Shown here one piece after another: positions 24,240-32,848 of a stretch of DNA of 64,000 nucleotides. The notes beneath the pieces were generated by a model. The model did no database searches. It saw nothing but the letters and a program-made list of their open reading frames with translations, and had not been told where the DNA came from. Positions within the stretch are counted from its first letter, which is position 1. Each line of letters opens with the position of its first letter. Source of the stretch: Dehalococcoidia bacterium (lineage in GTDB: Bacteria > Chloroflexota > Dehalococcoidia > SM23-28-2 > RBG-16-64-32); assembly GCA_030649945.1 (NCBI GenBank), contig JAUSFE010000140.1, positions 23,619-87,618 of the forward strand, read 5' to 3'. Both the position numbers and the translations under genes were made by a program.

Positions 24240-25412
24240 CTACCTTACCGCCGCGCCTGCCGCGGCCACGGCCTTCTGCGCCGCCTCGCCCAGGTCCGCG
24301 GCGCGGATCAGCGGGAGGCCGGACTCTTTGAGCAGGCGCTCGGCCTCTTCGACGTTCGTACCCACAAGCCGCGCCACTACCGGCACCCCCACCGCCATCT
24401 GCTCGTGCGCCTCTATGATCCCCTGCGCGATCACGTCCACGCGGGCCATGCCGCCGAAGATGTTGATCAGGATCGCCTTCACGTTCGGGTCTTCGGCCAG
24501 GATGCGGAAGGAGGCGACGACGCGGCTGGGGTCGTTCACCGTGCCGATGTCCAGGAAGTTGGCCGGTTCGCCGCCGGCGAGCTTGATGGCGTCCATGGTC
24601 GCCATCGCCAGGCCGGCGCCGTTCACCACGCAGCCGATGTTCCCCGTGAGCTTCACGTAGTTGCCGATGCCGGACTCCTGGGCCTCCACCTCCAGGGGGT
24701 CCTCCTCGTCCCTGTCCCGGAGGGCGGCGATGTCCTCATGGCGGTAGAGGGCGTTGTCGTCGAAGGTGAGCTTGGCGTCGGCGGCCAGCAGGCGGCCGTC
24801 TTTCGTCACCACGAGCGGGTTGATCTCCGCCAGCGAGCAGTCGTTCTCGGCGAAGGCGCGGTAGAGGCCGGCGATGAGGGCGGCGCCGGGGCGCATCAGG
24901 TCGCCCGTGAGGCCGGCGGCCAGGGCGAGCTGGCGGCCCTGGAAGGGCTGGAAGCCGACGGTTGGGTCTACCGGCGTCTTGTGGATGCGCTCCGGCGTCT
25001 TCGCCGCCACCTCCTCGATCTCGACGCCGCCGTCGGCGGAGGCCATGACGAGCGGCAGGCCGATGGAGTTATCGATGACGATGCCGAAGTAGAGTTCGCG
25101 CTCCACCTGCAACTGCTCCTCCACCAGCACGCGCTTCACGAGGCGTCCTTCGGGGCCGGTCTGGTGCGTCACGAGCCGCATGCCGATGATGCGGCTGGCG
25201 GCGTCGCGGGCCTCCTCGGGGTTGTGGGCCAGCTTGATGCCGCCACCCTTGCCGCGGCCGCCGGCGTGGATCTGGGCCTTCACCGCCACGGGCGCTCCCA
25301 GCTCGCGGGCGACCTCCGCCGCCTCAGCGGCCGTCCCGGCCACACGGCCGCGCGGGACGGGAACGCCGTAGCGCGCGAGGAGCTCTTTCGCCTGGTGCTC
25401 ATGTACCTTCAT
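24240..25412 (-). CDS. sucC: Succinate-CoA ligase (ADP-forming) beta subunit
   Basis: 390 residues with an ATP-grasp N-terminal domain (MKVHEHQAKELLARYGVPVP, KAQIHAGGRGKGGGIKL) and the CoA-ligase C-terminal domain (GNIGCVVNGAGLAMATMD, LINIFGGMARVDVIA). SucC with SucD makes ATP from succinyl-CoA in the TCA cycle; malate-CoA ligase MtkA looks very similar and cannot be excluded. No alpha subunit gene is adjacent in the window. It starts at an ATG beside GGAGGCCC and ends 6 bp before the oxidoreductase gene. Confidence 0.9.
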   Translation of the reverse strand: MKVHEHQAKELLARYGVPVPRGRVAGTAAEAAEVARELGAPVAVKAQIHAGGRGKGGGIKLAHNPEEARDAASRIIGMRLVTHQTGPEGRLVKRVLVEEQLQVERELYFGIVIDNSIGLPLVMASADGGVEIEEVAAKTPERIHKTPVDPTVGFQPFQGRQLALAAGLTGDLMRPGAALIAGLYRAFAENDCSLAEINPLVVTKDGRLLAADAKLTFDDNALYRHEDIAALRDRDEEDPLEVEAQESGIGNYVKLTGNIGCVVNGAGLAMATMDAIKLAGGEPANFLDIGTVNDPSRVVASFRILAEDPNVKAILINIFGGMARVDVIAQGIIEAHEQMAVGVPVVARLVGTNVEEAERLLKESGLPLIRAADLGEAAQKAVAAAGAAVR

Positions 25413-25426
25413 GGGGCCTCCGGCAG

Positions 25427-25506
25427 GGTCATAGGGTCATAGGGTCGTGGGTCATGGGGTCAATGGGTCATGGGGTCATACTGTCATGGGCCATAGGGTC
25501 AACGTC
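25427..25506. repeat. Degenerate GGGTCAT tandem repeat, left flank
   Basis: About ten units of GGGTCATA/GGGTCATG with small variations. The complementary form (ATGACCC, TTGACCC) occurs at about 25945-25982 on the other side of the four-helix-bundle gene, so that gene sits between inverted repeat tracts. Confidence 0.85.
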
Positions 25507-25950
25507 TGCTTCGCTGGCGCCCTCCTCGCCGTAGGGTGCTTGCCCTTCTCGCAGTGTGCCACCTGCGTCTGTCCCCTCGTATTTCAATCTGAGCGCGCGG
25601 ATCAGCGAGAACAGAAGGCGGGCCGTCTCGCCTCGCAGGTTCTCGAGACCAGCTGCTGTCGGGTGGTCCACGAGCTTGACGCGCTGCATGAAGTGTATGT
25701 AGTACTCGACTTCGGCAAGTGAGCCGCGCGCGATCCAGAGTGCTCTCAGGTACTCCTTCGGCGACTTCCGATCATACCCTTCGGCGATGTTTGCCGGTAC
25801 GGACACCGCCGCGCGGCACGACTGATCGGCGAGAAATCGCGCCCGGGCAGGCAGTTTGCCGCAAAATGAGTAGATAGCGACAGCCAGATCGTCGGCTTTC
25901 TGGTACGCCTGCAGCCCATGGTACCCCGGCCGCCGTTCCTCTGACCCCAT
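25468..25950 (-). CDS. Four helix bundle protein (S23/IVP, Avd-like family)
   Basis: About 160 residues. The pattern YQKADDLAVAIYSFCGKLPA, then SCRAAVSVPANIAEGYDRKS and EYLRALWIARGSLAEVEYYI, is the TIGR02436 four-helix-bundle family, found as intervening sequences in 23S rRNA genes and related to Avd accessory proteins of diversity-generating retroelements. No reverse transcriptase or rRNA is present here. Both the ATG and the stop codon fall inside the flanking GGGTCAT-type repeats, so the gene and repeats look like a single mobile unit. The last residues (MAHDSMTP) are encoded by the repeat. Confidence 0.85.
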   Translation of the reverse strand: MGSEERRPGYHGLQAYQKADDLAVAIYSFCGKLPARARFLADQSCRAAVSVPANIAEGYDRKSPKEYLRALWIARGSLAEVEYYIHFMQRVKLVDHPTAAGLENLRGETARLLFSLIRALRLKYEGTDAGGTLREGQAPYGEEGASEADVDPMAHDSMTP

Positions 25951-25976
25951 GACCCCTTGACCCTAGACCCTTGACC

Positions 25977-26495
25977 CTATGACCTGATCTCGTAGTACAG
26001 GGCCTCCAGCGGCTCCTGGCTTCTGCAGCGGATGGCCACGGCCTGGTCATCGGCGGTGAGCAGGGCGCAGGAGATGTCCTCGCCGGCGAGCGGCGGGTCC
26101 ACCGCAAAGAGGCCGCGTCCGGGGCAGTTCGTGATGCGTGTGGCCGGGCTGTACGAGCACTGCTCTTCGCGCAGGTTGGACTGCCCCTGGAAGGTGGCCA
26201 CGAACGTGTTCTGGTCCGCCGGCGCCACCGCCCGCGCTCCCTCCGCGGCGGGCGAGGGCGGCGCCTCCGTGCCGTCTGTCCGCGCGGCCGCGGTTGCGCC
26301 GGGGCTCTCCTCCGGCGGCGGGCTCTTCTCGTCGGGCGCTGTCGTGCCGCCGCCGGGCCCGGCGCCGGCCGTCCGCGAGGCGGCGGCGCCGTTTCGCGTG
26401 GCGGAGGGGCCAGAGGAGCCGCCGTCTTTGCAGGCGAGAGCCAGGGCGCAGAGGGCGATCAGTAGCGGGATGAGGAGCAGTCGCAGCGCGGCCAT
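25977..26495 (-). CDS. Lipoprotein of unknown function
   Basis: About 172 residues. A signal peptide with lipobox LALAC is followed by a long Ala/Pro/Thr/Glu-rich disordered linker (to about residue 90) and a short domain with four cysteines (EQCSYS, TNCPGRG, ISCALL, IRCRSQ) that could form two disulfides. No family recognised. It should sit on the outer face of the cytoplasmic membrane. The ATG at 26495 directly precedes the signal peptide. Confidence 0.65.
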   Translation of the reverse strand: MAALRLLLIPLLIALCALALACKDGGSSGPSATRNGAAASRTAGAGPGGGTTAPDEKSPPPEESPGATAAARTDGTEAPPSPAAEGARAVAPADQNTFVATFQGQSNLREEQCSYSPATRITNCPGRGLFAVDPPLAGEDISCALLTADDQAVAIRCRSQEPLEALYYEIRS

Positions 26496-26644
26496 CTAAT
26501 CGCGAAGTGTAGCGGCGCACGAGCGTGAGTGTCCAGAGAGCGTCGACGGCCGGATACGTCAGCGCGCAGGCGGCCCGCACAAAATGTAGAGACGCCCCGC
26601 CGGGGCGTCTCTACGGGCGCTGCGCTTTCGTCCGCGCGCTAGCT

Positions 26645-26893
26645 GTAGTTCCCACGGACGTTGTTTACAAGGGAGCGTTCGGCAGCCGCTCATGGTACGA
26701 GTACCTCACCATGAGCAGGTCGGGGGCTCTTTCGCTGGCTGTGGATTCGGGCCAACTCTCCTTCCCGCTCGCCCTGAGGCACTCGTAGGCCTGCCCTGAG
26801 CGCAGCCGAAGGGGCGAGCGGCGGACTACGCCGCGATACAAGCGAACGCCCCAACTGCCTTAGTTGGCCGTAAACAACCTGTGTGAGAACTAC
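26645..26893. mobile_element. MITE-like element with 24-bp terminal inverted repeats
   Basis: The left end GTAGTTCCCACGGACGTTGT and the complement of the right end (GTAGTTCTCACACAGGTTGT) agree at most positions over 24 bp. A solo end of the same family occurs at about 39580 (GTAGTTCCCACGAATGTTGC). There is no coding capacity. The right end abuts the duplicated tail of the biotin-carrier gene. Confidence 0.6.
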
Positions 26894-26907
26894 AACTGGG
26901 CCGCGGT

Positions 26908-26961
26908 CGCCGGCTCCAGCACGACGAGCAGGTCGCCCTCGGAGACGCGGGCGCCGGCGGC
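26908..26961 (-). pseudogene. Duplicated 3' tail of the biotin carrier subunit gene
   Basis: 54 bp matching 27106-27159 with one mismatch. It encodes the tail AGARVSEGDLLVVLEPA and continues in frame through TAAQL to a stop, whereas the intact gene ends EPAS. A 144-bp insert separates the two copies. Which tail is ancestral cannot be settled here. Confidence 0.7.
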
Positions 26962-27099
26962 GACATCCGTTCGCCCTGAGCTTGTCGAAGCCTGTCCTGA
27001 GCTTGGTCGAGGGGGGCCCAATCGAGCCAGCGGAGGCTGAGCTGCGGGGCTCTAGAGGTGGTGGGGGTGCCGAAGCCGGAGCGCTTCAGCGGGCCGTCT

Positions 27100-27615
27100 C
27101 TACGACGCCGGCTCCAGCACGACGAGCATGTCGCCCTCGGAGACGCGGGCGCCGGCGGCTACGGAGACTTCTTTGACGACACCGGCCGTGGGTGCGGCGA
27201 TCTCGTTCTCCATCTTCATCGCCTCGACGACCAGCAGGACATCGCCCTCGTTGACGTTGTCGCCGGGTTTGACGTTGACTTTGATGACGCGCCCGGTCAT
27301 CTGGGAGACGATGGCGCCCTGAGCGCCGGCGGCCTTCGCCCTGCGGGCCGCGGTCTTCGGCCGGGGCCTGCCCCCCCCCTTGCCCTTCAGCTCTACCTGG
27401 TACTCCTTGGCGTCCACCAGCAGCATCACTGGCCCCTCTTCCGGTCCGCCTGAGGTCGCTTCGGGCAGCTGCACGGCGAAGGGCTTCTCGTTGACATAAA
27501 CGGTGAGGATGTTGCCGCGCCGCGTGAGGCGGACGGCGAACGACTCATCGCCGACGGTGATGGTCTCGCCGCCGGGCAGGACGTCGAACTCCTGGTCGCC
27601 GATGACCAGCTTCAA
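27100..27615 (-). CDS. Biotin carboxyl carrier subunit (1.3S-type) of a transcarboxylase or decarboxylase
   Basis: 171 residues. The C-terminal biotinyl domain has the acceptor motif EAMKMEN (Lys134) and closing GARVSEGDMLVVLEP. A Gly/Lys/Arg/Ala-rich hinge (78-100) links it to an N-terminal beta-rich domain of about 75 residues. It carries CO2 on biotin between the two carboxyltransferase subunits encoded just upstream. A gap of only 4 bp separates it from the 5S-type gene. The 3' end has been altered by an insertion (see the 26908-26961 entry). BioY in this window may supply biotin. Confidence 0.88.
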   Translation of the reverse strand: MKLVIGDQEFDVLPGGETITVGDESFAVRLTRRGNILTVYVNEKPFAVQLPEATSGGPEEGPVMLLVDAKEYQVELKGKGGGRPRPKTAARRAKAAGAQGAIVSQMTGRVIKVNVKPGDNVNEGDVLLVVEAMKMENEIAAPTAGVVKEVSVAAGARVSEGDMLVVLEPAS

Positions 27616-27619
27616 GCGC

Positions 27620-29092
27620 TCAACCCCGCAACAGGCGCCGGCGGCCGGCGATCTTCCAGGCGTTGTGATCGTGGCCGCGGCCCCCGTCAGGCGCCGCGGC
27701 TGCCGGGCGCTGGCCGTGCGCCAGGGCGGCGGCGATGGCCGCTATCACTTCCTTCTCCAGGCCGGCGCCCTGCCGCCGCCACTCCAGGAACTCGCGGGCG
27801 ACCTGGGGGAAGAGGACGTAGGACACCACGTCTTCCTCTGAACGGGCGAGTCCGCCGGCCTCTGCCCTGGCCTTCTTCAGCTCCGGCTCGATGCCGTCCG
27901 CGGGGCGGCCCGTGATAGGCTCGGCGTCCGGGGCGATGGTCTTGCGGACCTCTGCGCTGATTGGGGCCGGCGTCTGGCCGTACTGCCCGAGGACGACGGC
28001 CCGCGACTCCTTCGTGACCTGCTTATAGCGCTGGCCGAAGAGGGCGTTGAGGACGGCCTGGGTGCCGACGATCTGGCTGGTGGGCGTGACCAGCGGCGGG
28101 TAGCCCATGTCTTTCCGCACGCGCGGGATCTCGTCCAGCACGTCCTTCAGCTTGTCGATGGCGCCCTGCTCGCGCAGCTGGGAGACCAGGTTGGAGATCA
28201 TGCCGCCGGGTACCTGGTGCAGGAGCACCCCGGCGTCCAGGCGCACGTTGCCCTCAAACGCGGCGTATTTCTTGCGCACCTCGCCGAAGTAATCGGCCAG
28301 GTGTGTGAGCTGCTCCAGGTTCAGCCCGGTGTCGTGCTGCGTTTCCTGGAAGGTGGCCACCATGGACTCCGCGGGCGGCTGCGAGGTGCCCTGGGAGAGC
28401 GTGGAGAGGGCGCAGTCCATAACGTCCAGACCCGCCTCGGCGGCCTTCAGGTAGGACATCTCCGCCATGCCGCTGGTGCAGTGGCAGTGCATTTGCACGG
28501 GGACCTTCACGACTTCCTTGATGCTGCGCACGATCTCGTAGGCGACGTAGGGGTGGAGGAGGCCGGCCATGTCCTTGATGCAGATGGAATCGGAGCCCAT
28601 CTCCTCGAGTTGCTTCGCCTGGGCGGCGAACATGTCCGGCGTGTGCACCGGGCTGATCGTGTAGCAGATAGTGCCCTGGACGTGGCCGCCGGCCTTCTTC
28701 ACGGCGCGGACGGCCGTCTCCAGGTTGCGCAGGTCGTTGAGGGCGTCGAAGATGCGGAAGATGTCCATGCCGTTCTTCACGGCCAGCTCGCAGAACTTCT
28801 CCACGACGTCGTCCGCGTAGTGGCGGTAGCCGACGACGTTCTGGCCGCGCAGGAGCATCTGCAAGGGCGTCTTCCGGAAGCGCTTCTTCAGCTCGCGCAG
28901 GCGGTCCCAGGGGTCCTCGCGCAGGAAGCGGAGGGCCGTGTCAAATGTGGCGCCGCCCCAGACCTCCACGCTGTGGAAGCCGGCCTCGTCCATCTGTTCC
29001 GCGATGGGGAGCATGTCCTCGGTGCGCATGCGGGTGGCGAGGAGGCTCTGGTGGCCGTCGCGCATGGTGGTGTCGGTGATCCTTACGGGCAT
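27620..29092 (-). CDS. 5S-type carboxyltransferase (pyruvate/oxaloacetate, PycB/OadA-like)
   Basis: 490 residues. The N-terminus VRITDTTMRDGHQSLLATRMR and MHCHCTSGMAEMS (metal-binding His pair) are signatures of the pyruvate carboxylase/oxaloacetate decarboxylase TIM barrel. IFRIFDALNDLRNLETAVRA and VQGTICYTISPVHT also match. It transfers carboxyl between biotin and pyruvate. There is no fused biotinyl domain; the carrier is the next gene. With the 12S-type gene upstream this gives the three polypeptides of transcarboxylase. Confidence 0.9.
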   Translation of the reverse strand: MPVRITDTTMRDGHQSLLATRMRTEDMLPIAEQMDEAGFHSVEVWGGATFDTALRFLREDPWDRLRELKKRFRKTPLQMLLRGQNVVGYRHYADDVVEKFCELAVKNGMDIFRIFDALNDLRNLETAVRAVKKAGGHVQGTICYTISPVHTPDMFAAQAKQLEEMGSDSICIKDMAGLLHPYVAYEIVRSIKEVVKVPVQMHCHCTSGMAEMSYLKAAEAGLDVMDCALSTLSQGTSQPPAESMVATFQETQHDTGLNLEQLTHLADYFGEVRKKYAAFEGNVRLDAGVLLHQVPGGMISNLVSQLREQGAIDKLKDVLDEIPRVRKDMGYPPLVTPTSQIVGTQAVLNALFGQRYKQVTKESRAVVLGQYGQTPAPISAEVRKTIAPDAEPITGRPADGIEPELKKARAEAGGLARSEEDVVSYVLFPQVAREFLEWRRQGAGLEKEVIAAIAAALAHGQRPAAAAPDGGRGHDHNAWKIAGRRRLLRG

Positions 29093-29339
29093 GGGTTATC
29101 GCCTCTTGTCATTCTGAGGAGCATGGAAGGGATGGGCAGTGTTGGGGCGACGAAGAATCTCGGCGGCTGCGAAGCCTGGGTACCTGCTCGGCTGCGGACA
29201 AGATGCGGCTGCCCCGCCCCAGATTCCTTCGCGAAGATGCTTGGTGCGGACAAGGACGTGGTCGGCGCTCAGAATGACAGCAGCGGCGAGGGCCGTCCAA
29301 CCTCCAACCGCCATCCTCCAACTTCCAGCCTCCTGCCCC
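29093..29339. repeat. Fold-back intergenic repeat
   Basis: The left part begins TGTCATTCTGAGGAGC and carries GAAGAATCT. The right part carries CCGCCCCAGATTCCTTCGCG and ends GCGCTCAGAATGACA, so the two halves are roughly inverted. It belongs to the same sequence style as 6589-6824 and has no coding potential. Confidence 0.6.
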
Positions 29340-30905
29340 TTACAGCGGGATGTTCCCGTGCTTCTTGCGCGGGTTGGTGTCCGCCTTGTTCTGCAGCATC
29401 TCCAGCGCCCGGATCACCTTGATGCGGGTCTCGCGCGGATCGATGACGTCGTCGATGAAGCCGCGGGAGGCGGCGATGTAGGGGTTGGCCAGGTTGCGGC
29501 GGTAGCCCTCGATCAGCTCCTTGCGCTTGGCCTCGGGGTCGGACGCCGCCTCGATCTCGCGGCGGAAGATGATGTTGGCGGCGGCGTCCGGGCCGGTGAC
29601 CGCGATCTCGGCCGCGGGCCAGGCGTAGTTGACGTCCGCGCGCAGGTGCTTGGAGCCCATGACCAGGTAGGCGCCGCCGTAGTCCTTGCGCAGGATGACG
29701 GTGACCTTCGGCACGGTGGCCTCCGCGTACGCGTACAGCAGCTTGGCGCCGTGCACGATGATGCCGCCGTGCTCCTGGGTGGTGCCCGGCAGGTACCCCG
29801 GGACGTCTACCAGCGTGACGATGGGGACGTTGAAGGCGTCGCAGAAGCGGACGAAGCGGGCGCCCTTGCGTGAGGAGTCCACGTCCAGGACCCCGGCCAT
29901 GTGCATGGGGTTGTTGGCCACCACGCCAGCGACGCGGCCGTTCAGGCGGCCGAAGCCGACCGCGATGCTCTTCGCCCAGCCCGCGTGCACCTCCAGGAAG
30001 TCGCCGTCGTCGAGGATGGACTCGATGACGGCGTGCACGTCGTAGGGCTTGCTGGGGTCCTCGGGCACGGCCTGGGCCAGGTCGTCGCAGAGCCGCCCGG
30101 GGTCGTCGCCTGGCTCGGCGAAGGGCGGGTCTTCCAGGTTGTTGGCCGGGAGAAAGGAGAACAGGCGGCGCACTTCCTGCAGGCAGTCCTCTTCGCCGTC
30201 CACGGAAAAATGGGCGATGCCGGTGCGGGTGCTGTGGACGCTCGCGCCGCCCAGCTCTTCGTGGGTGACGTCTTCGTGAGTGACGGCGCGGACCACGTCT
30301 GGGCCGGTGATGTACATCTGGCTGCCGCCCTGGGTCATGAAAATGAAGTCCGTGATGGCGGGGGAGTAGACGCCGCCGCCGGCGCAGGGGCCCATGATGA
30401 CGCTGATCTGGGGGACGACGCCGGAGGCCAGGACGTTGCGGGTGAAGATCTCGCCGTAGCCCTTGAGCGAGACCACGCCCTCCTGGATGCGCGCGCCGCC
30501 GCCGTCGTTCAGGCCGATGATGGGGGCGCCGTTGCGCATGGCCAGGTCCATCACCTTGCAGATCTTCTCGCCCGCCGCCTCCGACAGTGAGCCGCCGAAG
30601 ACGGTGAAGTCCTGGGCGAAGACGTAGACCGGGCGGCCGTCTATCTTGCCGAAGCCGGTGACCACCGCATCGCCGAGGTACTTCTGCTTGTCGAGCCCGA
30701 ACTCCGTGGAGCGGTGGACGACGAGCGAGTCCAACTCCTCGAAGCTGCCCTCGTCCAGGAGAATCGCGAGGCGCTCGCGGGCGGTGAGCTTGCCGCGCTT
30801 GTGCTGGGCGTCGATGCGCTCCTGGCCGCCGCCCAGCCGGCCCTTCTCCTTACGCTTGTGCAGCTCTGCGAGGCGGTCCTGGGTCTGCTTCTCTTCGATG
30901 GCCAT
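29340..30905 (-). CDS. Methylmalonyl-CoA/propionyl-CoA carboxyltransferase (12S / PccB-like)
   Basis: About 521 residues from the ATG at 30905 (the track ORF has 11 more). Two crotonase-like carboxyltransferase halves are present: the first with [20 protein letters not shown] and [14 protein letters not shown], the second with [31 protein letters not shown]. The C-terminal [10 protein letters not shown]-type motif appears as [17 protein letters not shown]. It exchanges carboxyl between biotin and propionyl/methylmalonyl-CoA. No biotin carboxylase gene follows, so the set fits methylmalonyl-CoA:pyruvate transcarboxylase, or a carboxylase whose BC subunit lies elsewhere. Confidence 0.9.
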   Translation of the reverse strand: MAIEEKQTQDRLAELHKRKEKGRLGGGQERIDAQHKRGKLTARERLAILLDEGSFEELDSLVVHRSTEFGLDKQKYLGDAVVTGFGKIDGRPVYVFAQDFTVFGGSLSEAAGEKICKVMDLAMRNGAPIIGLNDGGGARIQEGVVSLKGYGEIFTRNVLASGVVPQISVIMGPCAGGGVYSPAITDFIFMTQGGSQMYITGPDVVRAVTHEDVTHEELGGASVHSTRTGIAHFSVDGEEDCLQEVRRLFSFLPANNLEDPPFAEPGDDPGRLCDDLAQAVPEDPSKPYDVHAVIESILDDGDFLEVHAGWAKSIAVGFGRLNGRVAGVVANNPMHMAGVLDVDSSRKGARFVRFCDAFNVPIVTLVDVPGYLPGTTQEHGGIIVHGAKLLYAYAEATVPKVTVILRKDYGGAYLVMGSKHLRADVNYAWPAAEIAVTGPDAAANIIFRREIEAASDPEAKRKELIEGYRRNLANPYIAASRGFIDDVIDPRETRIKVIRALEMLQNKADTNPRKKHGNIPL

Positions 30906-31024
30906 AAGACGGGACTTGCGGGCGGGGCGATTCGCCAATGCGGAGCGATGTTAGCACAGGCGAGCGGGGACGAACAATAGGACATGTGAACAAAGTAACA
31001 ATCGCCGGCGGTCCGCCTCAGGCG

Positions 31025-31465
31025 CTACGGCGAGGGCGCGGGAGAGGCCGCCGCTGGCACCTTGATGACCTGGCCCACGCTCAGGCTGCCGGCGTTGACG
31101 TCTGGGTTGGCGTCGATCAGGTCATGGGGGTCCACGCCGCACTTGTCCGCGATGCCGAACATCGTGTCGCCGGAGACGACCTTGTAGGTCTCGCCGCAGA
31201 CGCCGGGCTCGCCGGGTTCAGTCGTGGCGCTGGGCAGGGGTGTGCCGCCGCCGCTGATGGGGACGATGGAGTCAGGATCGACGATCTTGACCTCGGGCGG
31301 CTGCTGCCAGGGGGTGACCGTGGGCACCTTGCGCGGGTCAGTAAGGCGGCCCGACTGGAACTCCGGGCTGTCGCCGCCGCCGCCGCAGGCCGCGAGGGCG
31401 AGCAGCAGCGCGGCCGGCAGGGCCAGGCAGAGGAAGGCGAGAAGAGGGCGGGGCGTTATCTTCAC
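31025..31465 (-). CDS. LysM-domain lipoprotein
   Basis: About 146 residues from a GTG at 31465 (TTG at 31486 is an alternative; neither has a good ribosome site). Signal peptide with lipobox ALAAC, Pro/Thr linker, then a C-terminal LysM domain CGETYKVVSGDTMFGIADKC to VGQVIKVP. LysM binds N-acetylglucosamine polymers such as peptidoglycan, so the protein is probably wall-associated. Two cysteines inside the LysM may form a disulfide. No partner hydrolase is fused. Confidence 0.75.
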   Translation of the reverse strand: MKITPRPLLAFLCLALPAALLLALAACGGGGDSPEFQSGRLTDPRKVPTVTPWQQPPEVKIVDPDSIVPISGGGTPLPSATTEPGEPGVCGETYKVVSGDTMFGIADKCGVDPHDLIDANPDVNAGSLSVGQVIKVPAAASPAPSP

Positions 31466-31507
31466 GTCGGGCGCATAGTATCGCAACGCGGGAGTGCGGG
31501 CAAGCGG

Positions 31508-32848
31508 CTACGGCGCCCCGAGCAGCCGCGCGATGACCCCCAGCCCCAGCGCCCCCGCCTCCGCCAGGCGCCCCTCCTGCACGAACTCGAAGCGGTCTTC
31601 CGCCGTGTGGTAGTGCTCGTCGCAGAAGCAGTTGAAGAGGATAGCCGGGATGCCGGCGTCAATGAAGCTGGCGTGGTCGCTGCCGGTGCCGGCCGGCGGG
31701 CCGCTTTCCGTGCTGTAGTCCAGGCCCAACTGCTGCGCCTCCGCGGCCGCGGCGTCCACTATTTCCCGCGAGCCCGAAAGCGGCCAGGAGCCGCCCACCG
31801 CCAGCATATCGAAGTTGAGCATGCCCTTCACCTGCGACCGCTCCTCCTCGCTCAGCGACCCGGCGTAGAAGGCGCTGCCGATGAGGCCGACCTCCTCGGA
31901 GCCGAAGAGCGCGAAGCACACGGGGTCGAACTCGCCGTCGGCCGCCAGCGTGCGCGCCATCTCGATGACGGTGGCCGTGCCGGAGCCGTTATCGTTGGCG
32001 CCCGGGCCCTGGGGCACCGAGTCGTAGTGACCGCCGGCGATGACCCGGCACGCCTGCCCCGGCGGCCTGGCCACGACGTTTTGCGATTGGGCCTCACTGA
32101 TTCTCGTCTCCACGTCCAGCCGCACCGTCACCGGCCCGGCCGCCAGGAGGTCCACCAACGCCTGCCCGTAAGCCTGGTCGACGGCGACGGCCGGTATGCG
32201 GCTCTCGTCGCCCAGGGAGGCGTGCAGGTCGCCCGGCTGGTTGTTGTAGATGATCGCGGCCAGGGCGCCGGCGTCGGCGGCGTTCTCCACCTTGTCCTCG
32301 AAGAATATCTCGCCGCGCTGGACCAGGGCGATTTTCCCCGCGGTGTCCGGCGGGAAGTCCTGCGGGCGCCCGAGCCCGGCCGGCACGACCGCGGCCGCCA
32401 GCGTGCCGCCGGTGCTGAAGGTGAGCGCCTCGGCGGGGATGGTGCGCGCCTCCGGCGCCGCGACACTGAGGTCCGCGCGCAGCTGTTCGAAACTGCGGAC
32501 GGGAAAGGGCTGCAGCACGGCGGCGTAGCCGAAGGATGCGAGCTGATCGCGGATGTAGCCGGCCGCCCTCCGCTCGCCCTCGGTGCCGGACGCCCGGACG
32601 CCGATGTCAACGGAGAGCGCCCCGACGTGAGCGAGGGCGCGGGACGAGCCGAACTGCGGGGCGCCCAGGCCTGGCGTTGGCGTGACAGCAGGCGAGGGGG
32701 TGGGCGAGGGCGAAGGCGAAAGCGAGGGCGTGGGCCGTCCTTCCCCGGAAGGACCAACGCCGGAGCAGGCCGCCGCGGCCGCCCAGATGAGCAGGCCGCA
32801 GCCTGCCAGCGCGAGGAGGGGTCTGCGGGGCGTCTCGACGTCCTTAAC
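31508..32848 (-). CDS. M28-family zinc aminopeptidase, lipoprotein
   Basis: About 445 residues. Signal region LLALAGCGLLIWAAAAAC (lipobox), Ser/Pro linker, a PA-like insert (VQRGEIFFEDKVENAADAGA) and the M28 core with GGHYDSVPQGPGANDNGSG, GSEEVGLIGS, MLNFDMLAVGG and a late DEHYHTAEDR. These provide the His/Asp/Glu ligands for two zinc ions, so it should trim peptides outside the membrane. I find no ATG, GTG or TTG in frame just before the signal region; the nearest in-frame start in the track is at 33037, deep in the upstream gene. A rare start or coupling to the upstream gene (stop at 32844-32846) is likely. The 5' boundary given is approximate. Confidence 0.8.
   Translation of the reverse strand, partial: VKDVETPRRPLLALAGCGLLIWAAAAACSGVGPSGEGRPTPSLSPSPSPTPSPAVTPTPGLGAPQFGSSRALAHVGALSVDIGVRASGTEGERRAAGYIRDQLASFGYAAVLQPFPVRSFEQLRADLSVAAPEARTIPAEALTFSTGGTLAAAVVPAGLGRPQDFPPDTAGKIALVQRGEIFFEDKVENAADAGALAAIIYNNQPGDLHASLGDESRIPAVAVDQAYGQALVDLLAAGPVTVRLDVETRISEAQSQNVVARPPGQACRVIAGGHYDSVPQGPGANDNGSGTATVIEMARTLAADGEFDPVCFALFGSEEVGLIGSAFYAGSLSEEERSQVKGMLNFDMLAVGGSWPLSGSREIVDAAAAEAQQLGLDYSTESGPPAGTGSDHASFIDAGIPAILFNCFCDEHYHTAEDRFEFVQEGRLAEAGALGLGVIARLLGAP

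Larger units (their letters stand above)
26496..27099. other. Repeat-filled intergenic region
   Basis: No gene in 604 bp. In order it holds the GTAGAGACGCCCC hairpin (26586-26614), a roughly 250-bp inverted-repeat element (26645-26893) containing a GCTCATGGT hairpin and CCTGAGCGCAGCCGAAGG repeats, a duplicated biotin-subunit gene tail (26908-26961) and a 144-bp insert rich in CCTGAGCTTGTCGAAG-type repeats. Confidence 0.7.

Noticed and set aside
23310-25442. 710-residue plus-strand ORF opposite the oxidoreductase and sucC genes
   Set aside because: It is antisense to two strongly recognised enzymes, rich in Arg/Ala/His, and a product of high-GC third positions.
25427-25506. GGGTCAT repeats as a CRISPR array
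   Set aside because: Units of 8-10 bp without spacers; a simple tandem repeat.
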